Shown here piece after piece: positions 24,570 to 36,860 of a DNA stretch of 64,000 bases. Position 1 is the stretch's first letter. Each line of letters begins with the position of its first letter. A program made the position numbers and the translations under genes. The notes beneath the pieces were generated by a model. The model was not told where the DNA came from, made no database searches, and saw only the letters and a list, made by a program, of their open reading frames with translations. Source of the DNA: Paralichthys olivaceus (taxonomy: Eukaryota > Chordata > Actinopteri > Pleuronectiformes > Paralichthyidae); contig NC_091100.1 of NCBI RefSeq assembly GCF_024713975.1, forward strand, positions 18,558,001-18,622,000, given 5' to 3'.

Positions 24570-26560
24570 GCTAGGAAGCCTGGAAAGTGACGGCTGTGTT
24601 TTGCGAATGGCAGGACACGTTCATGCTGAGGAGTAATGACACAAAACATTTTTTGCATCAACCTTCAAAACGTGAAACGTCTGAAAAAGTTGAGTTTCTG
24701 TCTCCCCCAGAATTTTTATACCACACAGAGGAGAACTAAATAAATAACATGACTCTACAACAGAGTCAGAGAACAGATGAACAGAGCAAATATGAAAAAG
24801 AAGAAGACAAACACACCTCTTACCTCAGGGTCCAGACCTCCTCTCACGCCCCTGGTGCCCCACACCGCCCGATGCTCATCTCCTCACCCGACCCATCATC
24901 AGCACCGCAGGCACAGTCTCACATCACCACCGTGTCCACAGAGAGAGAGAGAATGAAAGAATGAAAGAAAGAAAGACAGAAAGAAAGGACTTGTGACTTC
25001 TTCAGTTTGTCCTTTCAAACTTCAGTCTTGTTAACTTAGTTTTGCTCCTCTTCCCTGTGTGTAAATCACTTTGTGTTCACTCTGAGGCTGCAGACTGTTG
25101 GGGTCGCACTGACAGAGGATCAGTGCTCAGCTGTCGATGCTCCGCTCACTCCATCAAGCGCCTCACTCTACACGATGGTTCCTGTGTCAACTTTCAAAAT
25201 AAAGCTCGAAATGGAAACCCACATGTATTGTTGCATCGGTGGCTTGAAGCAGTGCCTGTCATTGCAACTGAATTTCAACCTCTTACTAACTCCAAACGGC
25301 TCGATTTAAACGTGATCAGCCCATTTTGCTGTGAGATGGGAAACAATTGAAACATGTATAGGATGGATTGTCTGAATTTCAATATTTTGAATGGGTCCCA
25401 CCGTCTTTATACTTATGCAAATGAAGAAATACAGGAGGGTGTATAAAACAAGTCTTGCAACTGGTTTTAAGCTCATCTGCTGATTCAGAATCGCTGTGTG
25501 ATGATGAAAAACAAGGAAGACCATAACTTTTTTAGATGTGAGCAAATCCCAGAGTTGCATTGAAAATAACAACAACAAGCCAAATATACATAACATGAAT
25601 ATACATACTTAAAAATATAATTTTTAGTGTGGAAAATATATGTAAAATGCATCCGTGGGAAAAATGGAAAAGAATCATAAAACCACTGAATATAAGTTCC
25701 CATCTATAAAATGAGAATTTGTCATGATTTCAAGTGCTGTAATCAATGTATCTGTAAAGTACATGTATGTGTGTTTACTATGTGTATGTTCACCACATTT
25801 ACAGTCATATAACATGTTTGACTGAATAGTTGGCAACTGAGACCCTAAAATAGAGAGTCCACCTGAACTAGCATTTTACATAGTGGTTTCTCATTATTTC
25901 CATCATTGTTGGAGCATATGAAGAAACCAACAGACAATATGCATGCATGTTAAGCTCTCTAAATTCTCTCTAGCGGTGTCAGGTTTTCTTCCTTTTCTGC
26001 AAATGTCACAACCGAATGTGTGACAAGACAAATAAAGCCAGAGCATCTGAAGGCAGAGGGTCCGCTGCTCATCAATGAGGTTAGCGCAGACTGAGTCAGT
26101 AGTTTCCTTTTAATCTTAAAACATAAATTAATCGTACCTAATTCTTCCCTGATTTTACACAAATTGTAGTTTTTCTTAATGTAGTTTGAGGTCATGCTTA
26201 AACATCTGTCACACATTTAGTGTTTTTTATTGTTTAGCTTTTTTCATGTATTTTCACTTCTGTTTTTATTTGTGAAGCACTTTGTAGCTGTTTTAAAAAC
26301 AGCTAAATAAATAAAGAGATTATTTCTTATTTTATTTCTATGTAGTCTTTCGATGGTCCATGTTTATTTTGAAAAGCAATTCTTTCTACTTCCTGTTTGA
26401 TTATTTCTTCATGTGTTTAGCTTTACGCAGGTCTGTAGGTCGGTGGTCCTGACTGAAATCAGTCATTCAATATTTCCCCTTTGAGGCTCTGTGGGAAAGG
26501 TATGAGAGGAGGGGGTGCATGGGGTCGTTGAAAGGTTACTTTCTGACAGATGTGGGCTGC

Positions 26561-26561
<1 letters not shown>
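24566..26561. other. Intergenic, no gene seen
   Basis: No gene. A (GAAA)-rich patch occurs near 24945-24990. A tail ending ctaaataaataaagagatt just beyond 26300 resembles a retroelement 3' end. Confidence 0.5.
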
Positions 26562-26597
<36 letters not shown>

Positions 26598-26610
26598 GCA
26601 CACACACACA
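26562..26610. repeat. (CA)n microsatellite
   Basis: About 49 bases of CA with two CACG interruptions. Confidence 0.95.
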
Positions 26611-27039
26611 GAAGCAGAATCTCACACAGCATGGGTGGATACAATGTTAACACAGGTTTATGACCAAAAATAATAACAATAATAATAATGTAATGTTATA
26701 CTGAGATCCCTGTTGTCAACGGTGCTGCAGTAATTTGTTAGTAAGCTGACAAGCCTTCTGTACCTGTGGCCCTCGCATTTAAAAAGAAACCTTTAACTGA
26801 AATCGATCCTGCCTTTTGTAAGAGCAGGATGTGGGCCAACTCAAAAAAAAGAAAAACACACAAATGCCAACAAACCCAACAAAAACAATTTGCCGTGCTT
26901 ATGATGAAAGTGTGAAAATGACTTTACATTCATTTCCATTTTCAGATTAGCAGATAATGCAATAGCTTAGCATGGAAAAAAATTAAAGCAAAGTAGACAT
27001 TATTGGATTTGAATTATGCCATAAGGATTATCCATCCAT
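26611..27039. other. Intergenic, no gene seen
   Basis: AT-rich, with a short AAT run near 26670. Confidence 0.5.
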
Positions 27040-27160
27040 TATCTATAGCACTTATCCTTGCAGGGGGAGCTTGAGCCAATCCCAGGTGAGATTGGTCAAG
27101 ATGCACCTTGGACCAGCATATAGAAACAAAACCATTCACACTATATTTATTATAAATATA
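27030..27160 (+). repeat. Interspersed repeat (CCATCCATTATCTATA family)
   Basis: Blocks ccatccattatctatagc, gggggagcttgagccaatcc and caaaaccattcacac match a repeat that is very abundant in fish genomes. The region 31225-31345 looks like another part of the same or a related family. Confidence 0.55.
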
Positions 27161-28440
27161 GAATTATGCTCAGTGGTCTGGCAGTGTGAATTCTCATTTG
27201 AATAAAGGCTGAGATGCACCAATCTGTGTCTTTAATTAAGTGTGATTAATATCAGTGGCTATGGCTGCTTTACATTAGGGTTTAATAGTAGCAAGGCCCT
27301 TACGCTAATTAGCCCTCTTAACAAAGCCAATGCTATTTTTATGTATGTTAATGTCTCTCTGTTCTTTTTTCTGCACAACACTTATTCATGGATGGAGTGT
27401 TTTTAGGTTGAATCCTGAATGTGCAGCTGAAGCGGTCTCTGAAGCATGAGGGAAGAAGTGAGGGTTGTGTCACAATAAGCCCACATGCTGATAAAGCCCG
27501 GAGACTGATGAGGGGACCGATACTGGAGACCCTGTTTGTTATCTGCTCTTTTACTACAATCCCATGACTTTCAGCTCTGTAAGCTTCAGTCGTAGGATAT
27601 TAACACTGACTCACATTTTCTTGTGTGAGAAAATAGAAACAATTCAGTTTGTAGGTAGAATCGCAAAAGCAAATTTTAACCATTAGTAATATTAAAAAAC
27701 AAATGACATAAAACATGAAACAGTTGTTTTATTCGTTTTTAGCCTTTTTGTCAGACATGAGCACAAAATTACAAATACATGTTCAATCTAATGTGAGTAA
27801 GTTCTTTTTTAAATCTATTTAATATTTTTTACAGGGACAGTGCAAAAAACTAACACAAGAGCACTGATGGCAGTTTATTTAATTTCCATTTCCCTTCTCG
27901 TAAATAGCATCAGTTCAGTATGACAATATGAAAAAAGAGACATTACAACATAATACAAGAATAAAACCAGAAGTGAGTTTATTTTATAAAAGCACAACAA
28001 CAACCTATTTGTGAAAAAGTGAGATGAAATTCTTTAAAAGCTATAGTGAAGTGTGCCTCTTGTGTACATTAAGAATAGGCTGTATTGTGCTAGATTATAA
28101 ATTGAATTTGAATCTATGTTTATTTCCTCTTTATTTTTTATATTGCCTCTAATTTCTGAAAACTAAAATATCCACATTGTATAACCTTGTATCACCTGCA
28201 TTGTTTTGTTTTCATTCCAATGTTGGAATCATGTTCTTTTAAAATGTATACAACCCACTGTCCCCAGTGCATTTCTATCTACATACACCTGCTGTGCATC
28301 AATAACAAGACACACTGTGATGCATCAGTGGTCAGACTGTTAATGAAGGGTCAATGACCTATAATTAGCTGCATAACCCAACTGATAAGATGGTGATGTG
28401 AGTCAATGTGGAGTCTTGATGATGGAGGCTGGATGTTGTT
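27161..28440. other. Intergenic, no gene seen
   Basis: AT-rich sequence without supported features. Confidence 0.5.
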
Positions 28441-28463
28441 GGGGGGGGGGGGGGGGGGGGGGG
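28441..28463. repeat. Homopolymer G23
   Basis: Twenty-three consecutive G residues on the plus strand. It could form a G-quadruplex, or its length could be a sequencing artefact. Confidence 0.9.
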
Positions 28464-31224
28464 TAGAAAACACTTTCCTGTCAGCTCGCTTTCATTTGTT
28501 GTTGAAAAACATGTTAACATGATATTTATGATTCAAGATTGGGGAGGCTCCAACTCAATCTTTAGCATTAAGATTATTTTGTAAACCCCTCACACTGACT
28601 GACCTAAGGTCTGAAACGACCCACGTTTATGGTTAAGTGTGCAGCAGCCTTATCAGGAGGTGAAGAGGGTTATTAAACTGTCACAGGACAACAATCAATG
28701 ACAATGTCTTGAGTGATAAGACTTTTCTTGCATATTGCAGGATCTGATTCTGATGGGGACACCATGTCTGCCACAGCCTTTGAATGACAATCATCAGAAA
28801 TCCTCAGTGTTCTGTCACACACCTCTGAATCTTCTCTGAAGCCTATTCTGTGCTTAACAGACCTTTATAGGATAATCCTTAGGCATATACAGTGTTGGAT
28901 GGAAACATTTGGATGTGCCCCGTCATTGTTATATGACTCAATCGTGATTCAGACTCAGATTCATCATATTTCACTCATTTTTATTGTATCAAATAAGTAG
29001 GTTAATTAAAACCAAAGTTAATTGCTCCATGTCCTGTCAATGAACTTGGAGGACGTATAACCAATACTGAAGTCATCCACCAGGTGGCAATCAAGAGGCT
29101 TGACTATATATAGACTACATACTATACACTTCAATTCATCCAAATATATTGTCTTTTGACTCTTAATTCAATTGTTGCATCTTATGACATGTTGATATGA
29201 AACCGTGGACAAAATAGTTGGAACACTATCACAACACAATAACTTTACAGTAAACACAAAACTGCCTGACAAGCTGAACTTTGTGGTGAAGTCAAAAGGA
29301 GAATTTGATGAAGAAAACACTGCCCTGGTGGCTCACCTGGAGAATGGCGTGTGACATGTTGGGGTCGGTTTGTGGATGGCCAGTCCCTCTGCTCTCACTG
29401 TCAATAAAGCATAAATATCCAAACACACTTAATGAAAAAATATATATCACGCTCAGTATCTTGTGGTCAGGGTGGGTGGGGGTCTTGTGACTGGCAAAGT
29501 TTATCATGTAGTTGTCATATGACTCCCCATCGACACTTAATAACTCTGCAGTTTAAAAAGGCTACACCATTATACCAACAGTGGGAGAGAACTCCTCCTT
29601 ACTCATCACTCATATCTACAAAATACTTTTGGAGTTTCAATGGTAAACAGCTTTGCAGCCAAATCCAATACAATTGAACTAAATGGTGACCACTTCTTAA
29701 CCCCCCCCCCTCCATTGGTTCAGTGGTGAGTAGATAATGAGTACATTTTCATTTTTACGATAAGTATCCCTTTAAAATAAACACACAGCCATTAGTTAGT
29801 TTAGTCACCTTTAATTATGTTGAGGGTTCCAATGTTTTTTAATAGTTACTGTACTTTTACTTACCATGTGTCCATGTGTTCTGTCCCACTGTGCAGGACA
29901 AGGCCCAGCATTTCCTGTCTTTTTATACTTATGGTGATGTCACAGATGACATCACTGGGACAAACCAAGTGAAAGGTTTTTCTTTCTATCAGGAAAATTT
30001 GTTTTTGAGATTTTCAGGCAGTGTTAGTTATGTTTCAATTTACTCATTTTCTAAAGAGCCATTTAATGGAGTGAATGAGCTTCTTTGGAGGAAAATCAGG
30101 TTAGAGGATTGACTTTACAGGAAGAATACTGTTTCTAGTTCCCTGTTCATCATGGTTCAGACTGAAGGTGTGGATTGAACACACCCTATAAAGAGATGAG
30201 ACGTGCTGGTTAAGTTGTATTTAAACCAGCATGTGTTTGTTTGAGTTGTGTTGTCTGATTGTTATTGTTCATAAATGCTGTAAATAAAACCAAAAAGAAA
30301 TCTGCCTGCCTGCCTGACATCTTTTTTCACACCTGAGCAAGACTATCCTACACTTTGCAACGTTTTGAAATTATTTAAACGAAACTAGTGGTTATCAGAC
30401 TTCCGATAAAATTGAAGTCCAGTGAATGAGCGTTGAAATTAAAATGATTCAGAAGTGTAACTGCCTTTGTAATTGTCATTTTCATGGTCATCATTGAGTG
30501 TGGTTTTGGTTATTTTGTCCATATTTAATCCTTATCTTTAATCTGGCACTGCTGATGACGGCTGTGAAATCACACCCTGTAGATCTGAGGGGAACCCGCA
30601 GGGTTGGTGGCTAAGTCTCTCTGAGGTTTCATTACTTCACATTACATTCATTTGATCAATTGTTATTGCAAATACAAATGTGTGCAATGAACAAATAATG
30701 ATGGAGGGAGTTCATTGAGGGAGTCTCTACCTCCAAAGCTGTCCATTTGTTTTTGGTTTGTATGTTTGTGAGCAACATTGCACACAAACATCTGAATGTT
30801 GGAGGAGTAACATTCTAGTTTTCCATAAAAGCAACTTTAACATTGTGATATTGTTACTATATGATATTATATTGAAAAAAGCCAGCAGGGACACAAGGGG
30901 CCTGTTGGTTATTGGATGCTGTATGTGTGAGGCCATCTCAAGAGGGAAAATCTTCCAGGGGATTATCTAGGGGTGTAATTTACAGTGCCCTGATGTACTA
31001 ATAATAACTAAATATGAGACCATTTCTTTGCTTCCTACAAATTCCTGGATTCTGTTAACCTTGTGTAAATGACCACTCTGTGTAAATCCACAGCTGGAAT
31101 TAAAGTTCTCAGACAAAGATGATTGATCTACACTCCTGCTTCACCCAGAATCAAATATCTCACCTCCTTCAGACTGATCTCTAGTGGGTCAACTTGCTTC
31201 TGGGTTCAAACCTGACAGTCGTCC
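28464..31224. other. Intergenic, no gene seen
   Basis: A 9-base inverted repeat with CRE-like half sites lies at 29934-29955. A C10 run lies at about 29701. The segment 29870-30310 has TATAAAG and AATAAA-like sites and could be an old LTR or transcript end, but nothing firm. Confidence 0.4.
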
Positions 31225-31345
31225 AGGGTCTTTATTCTGTCTGGAGTTAACAAGTTCTCCTTGTAGGTTTTCTCCAGGTACTCAGGCTTCCTCACAGATA
31301 AAACACATAAAGGTCAAGTCAATTCCAAAGGTGTGAATGTGAGAG
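31225..31345 (+). repeat. Interspersed repeat (TTTTCTCCAGGTACTC family)
   Basis: Blocks tctgtctggagttaacaagttctcc, gttttctccaggtactcagg and aatgtgagagagaatg are a degenerate form of a repeat common in fish, often found next to the family at 27.0 kb. Confidence 0.55.
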
Positions 31346-31454
31346 AGAATGTACATGGACTGATGATCTGACTGATAATCCTAACCCTCTCCCCCAATAT
31401 CAGCCAATCTTCGCCAATAAACCATCGAAAGAAGAAGAAGAAGAAGCTCCCCCA

Positions 31455-31540
31455 TAGATGGATGGATGGATGGATGGATGGATGGATGGATGGATGTATC
31501 GACGGATGTATCGACGGATAGATGGATGTTTGGATGTATG
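31455..31540. repeat. (GGAT)n minisatellite-like tract
   Basis: About ten GGAT units, followed by imperfect units including two copies of gtatcgacggat. It is preceded by an (AAG)n run near 31430. Confidence 0.9.
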
Positions 31541-32261
31541 GAAGGACAGACTGACCTGGAAATGTCTACAGGTCCTACTATCATTCTTGTGACTGCAGTT
31601 CAATCCATGTAACTTTATATATCACAATTAACCATGGAAGAATGTGTTTAAGGTTTTTAAAACAGACTAACAACAAACTGTCCTCGCACTATATTTTTCA
31701 CAAATAATTCACCTTTTGATGTTTTTAATGATTCTTTAAGTTGTTTTATTCTTGTTTTTAAGACATAGAATTACTACATGCATATGTACTGGAGTGGTGC
31801 CCAGCAATCCTCTTGTCACATCTCTTGAACTCTTTCATTAATAGCTCTCCAGTTCTCAATACTATAAAAGTGTCCATGCATTATTTTCTCAGAAAATGTT
31901 GAAACCCTTCAAAAAATACCTCCTATTGCATTAAAAAAAATCTGATCTACCAACTTCAACCCAGATCTGCAGTAAAATATCACATGTTCTTTGCTGGTCC
32001 GATTTTTTTTTTTTGCGTTATCCTGCTGTGAAACAAACACAAGGTGACAACTCCATCTCCTCCGCAGATGTACTGAGAGCCATCATATGCATGTTGGCAA
32101 ATGAGCTTTGCTTCACTTTTCCTGCTGGCACATGTTTTCCTCCTAGTTTCTCCTTCACACATTGCTTTCATAATGAGACAACGTAACAGCTACAATACCC
32201 AGACCCACATTTCCCAACACACTTCCCACAAGCAATGATGGAGAAGAGTCAGTGATGGAAG

Positions 32262-32265
<4 letters not shown>
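31541..32265. other. Intergenic, no gene seen
   Basis: No supported gene or element. Confidence 0.5.

Positions 32266-32301
<36 letters not shown>
32266..32301. repeat. (CA)n microsatellite
   Basis: About 18 CA units. A second shorter CA run ending in CGCG is at 32459-32480. Confidence 0.95.
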
Positions 32302-32303
<2 letters not shown>

Positions 32304-33289
32304 CCCTTCGTTTAGGGATGAAGTCAGCCTGTGTTCTTAGATCAGGACTCCTTGTCCTTTCATTGAGTGTATGTATTCCCACAAAGAAAGCATTTCCTGC
32401 CTTTTCTTCCAATCCCTCCAATCCTTCCCGATGCTTTCACTCATCCACACCTACACCGCACACACACACACACACGCGCGCTCTGACTTAAATGTGTCAC
32501 GCCTGAGAAGACAGGTAATTACAACACATGGCAAAAATTTGTCTCTTGAGCCTTAATGAAACACTGTTTTATTTTGGTGACAGGAGGCAATCAGAGTGTG
32601 AGGCCATCTCAACACGGATTATCTTCAGGGCAGGGGTGTAATTTACGGGAGGGTGCATATAGAAAGTGAAGAATATAGTGAGACTTATAAATTAGAGCCT
32701 AAAGCAATAATTTTACATTCATCATATATTACTGTAAAGTCAAAGTACATTTCTCTATGCTTGTGATATATTTAAAAGCCTCCAGGCACTAGTTTTATGA
32801 TAACTACATATTTTTTGATATTCATCTTGTTTGGTCAGACAAAGGCCTTGTGAAGATTCGTGCCTGTGCTCCAGGATCATAAACCACACAACCTGATATT
32901 TATTTATCTGTCGCTGATCAGAGAAGAACTCCTTCTGATACGCAACAAAGGCTGCACACCCTGCCTTCACACACACACGCCTACACAAACACACACAAAC
33001 ACACAGTCTGCATCTCCCCCTCTGCTTTTTTCTTTTTGTTCACATTTATAACATGACTGTTAGCAGTGGCCTCAGACTTATTGGTTGAAATAAAAATATG
33101 AAGGATGTGAGCGAACAACACAAAAACAACTCTGCTCTCTAACATTTCTCCTACACGAGGTTCTAACGCTTAACACCTCTCATACCTCTGATATGTCTGC
33201 CTTTCTGATTTACAGACTTCCTCATCAGTATCACATATTATAAGAATGCCACTCAGTCCTCTAAAGTCAATTAATTTTCACCCAACTTT
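32302..33289. other. Intergenic, no gene seen
   Basis: The stretch 32590-32660 (tgtgaggccatctcaacacgg, ggggtgtaatttacgg) resembles 30925-30985, so a short unidentified repeat is present twice. Confidence 0.45.
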
Positions 33290-33570
33290 AGACACTGATA
33301 GATATGAGTCTTCTAAATATGCACGATTTATTAAAATCAAGATCCATTAATTATTCTGTGACCAATCAGAGATAATGTCAATAAGGCCCTCTCTCGCACT
33401 TTTACAAAAAGTTCCTGGATCCGTACCAAGATTGAATGAGTTCTTCTTCTCGTCGTGCCCCACATCTCCAAACATTTCATGGAAATCTTTTTTGCATAAT
33501 TTTGCTTACAAACAAACAAGGAAACATATGGAAAGGGGGTGAAAACATAACATCCTTGGCAGAAGGTAAT
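33290..33570 (+). repeat. Interspersed LINE-tail-like repeat
   Basis: Contains ttatgcaagatcc-type start blocks, ccaaacatttcatggaaatc, gcttacaaacaaacaag and gtgaaaacataacatcc followed by ttggcagaaggtaatg. This is a common 3' tail type in fish retroelements. Confidence 0.6.
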
Positions 33571-36377
33571 GATTGAGTCAGAACTCTATCTAGCTTCACA
33601 TCTGTATGCATTTATTGTATTCATTTGACAACAGTGGCACATAAATACATATTTTTTTTAACATTAATTCTGATCAGGATTTTTTCATTCTTTGCTATTT
33701 TAATTTGCTTGCAAAAAAAATCGGAACATTATATCATCTCTTGGCAGAGTTTCACATGAAAGCCAACATGAAATTAAAATAAGCTTTGTTTACATTGAAC
33801 AAATTTTCTGAGCAAGCGTCTTTACTAATTCCATGTGTCAACAGGACATATTCACAACATAAGATCATGGTTTCTCTGAAGATTATCTTCTAAATTGCAT
33901 GCAGCCAAATAAACCGCTGATGAATTTGTAAACAAGCAGGTAAACAAGAACATGCTTGTTTCCTTTTCCTCACCAAGAACCTCTTGAAGATTCATCTCTA
34001 GTATCAATCATCCATTACTAGCACGTATTGTGCACCTCTTTACGTGATCTCTTATATTTTGTCTTATTGCTCCTTGCACAAAATACGTGTGTATATACAT
34101 ATGTTATTATCCATTATATTAGTGAGACATATTCTGTATTTTTGTGTTTGATTTTTGTCTTTTGCGTTCTTTTTTTCAACTGTCATAGTTAATATTTCTG
34201 TGCCAATGGAGGACTAGGGAAGTAAGAATTAACATGACATGTTTATACTGTGCATATGATAATAAAGAATCTTGAACGTATTTTTCAGATTCATCAAGGT
34301 CTCCTGCTGTAATGATGCCTTATTGTTATCCATCTGTTAACTTCCCTTCGGATAGGAGCATCTGCTGAACGAGTAAATGCAAATGAATAATTTTACTAAT
34401 ACATACATATATGATCTACAAACTATCCAAGGAATACATGTTTACGTTTGACAAAACAGTTAATTTGGGAGCTGTTGTGGAGCTTTTGATTAGTCACCAT
34501 TAATAATTTTCCTGCTTTTTTTCCCCCTTAGGGATATGAATCATTACATTTGCAACAGAAGCAATGTTGACTGTGATTCTTGTACAAAATCATGGAAATG
34601 CACAACTACCATCTCCCACCTGCCTAAACTGAGATAAAACTGTAGATGATGTTTATTTCTCTAATATTTTTAATGGTGTAAAAAGCCCTGTTAGATGTGG
34701 TCCTCAGTGATATGTTCAAGAAGCTGCAGCCATGTTCTGAAAGGTGCTTCGTGTTTGGGCTCAAGCTCACTGCTGAACCGCCGTAATATTACAAGGACCT
34801 GGCTGTATCCAGTTCCTGCTTAAGGTTTCCCTGAATCTGCTCGCCTGCATTTGCAAAGCGTCTTCATCAATCACGTCACTGGTGTGAAAGGAAATCTGAG
34901 AAGAAGAGGAGCTGTAACTACTCCGTCATTTAGTCCTCGTCTGTGGATCTGTGTTGGAGATGTAAAGTGATGACAGCAGGTACTGAACTCTGTTTCTGAG
35001 ATACATGAATGTGTGGATGAGTGGGAGGAAGTGGCCCTGTGGGTGGTGGCTGATTGAAGACAGTAGAGGAGAGGAAAAAAATAACTTTTAGAACCCATTT
35101 GATAAAGTGAAAAAGTCTACACCAATAAACACTTGGCTGTGACGCACAAATCCTTATCAACGTAATGCAAGTTTGTGAGCACAATTCAACAGGTTTCTTT
35201 TGTGTTCAGTGACAACTCTTGCCAAAACAAGGGCATCAATGAAATGTGAAAATGTAGGAGGGTATGGAAGGTTGCAATTTTAATTGCTAAAGGCAATTAA
35301 AAGTGATTGACATTACACATAAACACAGTAAATTGGGCCAACAAAAATACACCAAATACTTTTTTGAAAGGAAAATATAAAGGTAATAACTAAAGTAGAA
35401 AAGATTCTGACTGTGACTGTGATTGTGTGCGTACAATAAAAGACGACTGACGATTGTTAGAAAGATAAAGTTAATCTATATTGAATACAATCGACAAGAT
35501 GATACTGAGGTGAATCTAACAGTGTTGGCACTCAATACCTTTCAGCACTGTTTTGGTCTCCACCTACTCCTGACTGATATGTTTGGCCCTCAGTGCTTTC
35601 GAGAGCAGGGAGAATCAATCAAAACAATAAAGGTTGCAAGGCAGTAAAACAGAACAATGAACAGACTGATTTGCTATAAAGAGCCGTGAAGCTGAGGGGC
35701 TGTGCAGAGATGGGTGATAATTCTCTTCTCCGTTTGTCATGAGGTGTGATCAGCGTGTTTTGTGATTACTGAAACGTATGCGTAAGTAATAATACACATT
35801 TTCTGTGTATTTGAGTAGACTAGTTACCGTGTGCTGAGCAGCAGGCAGAGAGTCAGCGATAGTCTTACCACCCACCTTCATCCTGTTTCCAGGGTTTCAT
35901 GGTGACCTTTGAGGTACAATGAGTTCCTGCTGTTTCTCAGCTCAAAGCCCAAAATCACTACACACTGAGACCTTGACCATGTTCTGATTAAAATTGAACT
36001 GCAGCTGGCCTTTGGAAGCACACTGGCCAGTGGAGTGGGGAAGTACATCATTGCATTTCACAGTCTTCCCCACTCAATGCATTGCTGAGTGGAAACAAGT
36101 CAACCAGGAAGTACTCATAGCTGACTGAAAAGACACTTTTCTTAAGGATTTTTTAAATGGTGAAATTAAAGGTGCATTTGGTTTTCATACATCGACATTT
36201 GAGATAATAATAATGCAGACCTGACAACATATGAAGTGGTTACAAATAAACTGTTTAAGGTGCTATATCTAATCAACAATTAAATAACCAGTATAGAAGA
36301 AACCTTGTGAGTTTAGCATAAAGCTTTATTTCCTTTTACTCATTTTCAACAGGTTGAACTCGAGCTGCTCAAGACTC
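33571..36377. other. Intergenic; retroelement tail near 34020-34280
   Basis: The segment 34020-34280 ends gataataaagaatcttgaacg, typical of a retroelement 3' end. An 11-base perfect inverted repeat with a 21-base loop lies at 36033-36075. No gene is recognised. Confidence 0.45.
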
Positions 36378-36760
36378 ACTCACTTGAGTCTGGACATTCT
36401 CCTGAAATTTTCGGTAGGGGCAGTATGGGAGAACACAAATGCCCCAGTCATTTGCTCTGGATATTTTCTGGAATTCATCTTGCCAGGAAATGTCAGGAAA
36501 ATGTCCAAGTGAGTTCATGTGAGAATACAGCAGGAAAATGTCGAGTGGGCGTGTTAATGACTTTTCTAACAAGCCATGGACTCAAAGCTGGAAGAAATCA
36601 AATATGTCCAAGAAGACCCTGAAGAAACTGTCACCTTGAACAGACAAAGAGATTCAAGAGCCTTTGACGATAAAGGCCAACGCATCCTGAAGGTTCATCT
36701 CAAGCGCCACCTGATGCATTTGATGTCTGAAAACAGCTTTGATTTGCTGCAGTTTCTATA
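36378..36760 (+). mobile_element. Non-autonomous DNA element, diverged copy
   Basis: Shares blocks with the better preserved element at 39299-39706 (aaatg.cccagtcattgctc, aggaaaatgtc..agtgag, gatgtgagaatacag, gaaaatgtc). The ends are eroded. Confidence 0.4.
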
Positions 36761-36779
36761 ATTTCTTTAAAATGTTTTA

Positions 36780-36860
36780 ATTTCAGTTCAGTTGATTTTA
36801 TTTGTATAGGACTTTTCAAAACAAGTATCAAAGTGCTTTACAAAATTCAATATGAAACTC
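36780..36860 (+). repeat. SINE/LINE tail fragment
   Basis: Sequence ttttatttgtataggactttt...aagtgctttacaaaa is a typical fish retroelement tail. Confidence 0.45.
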
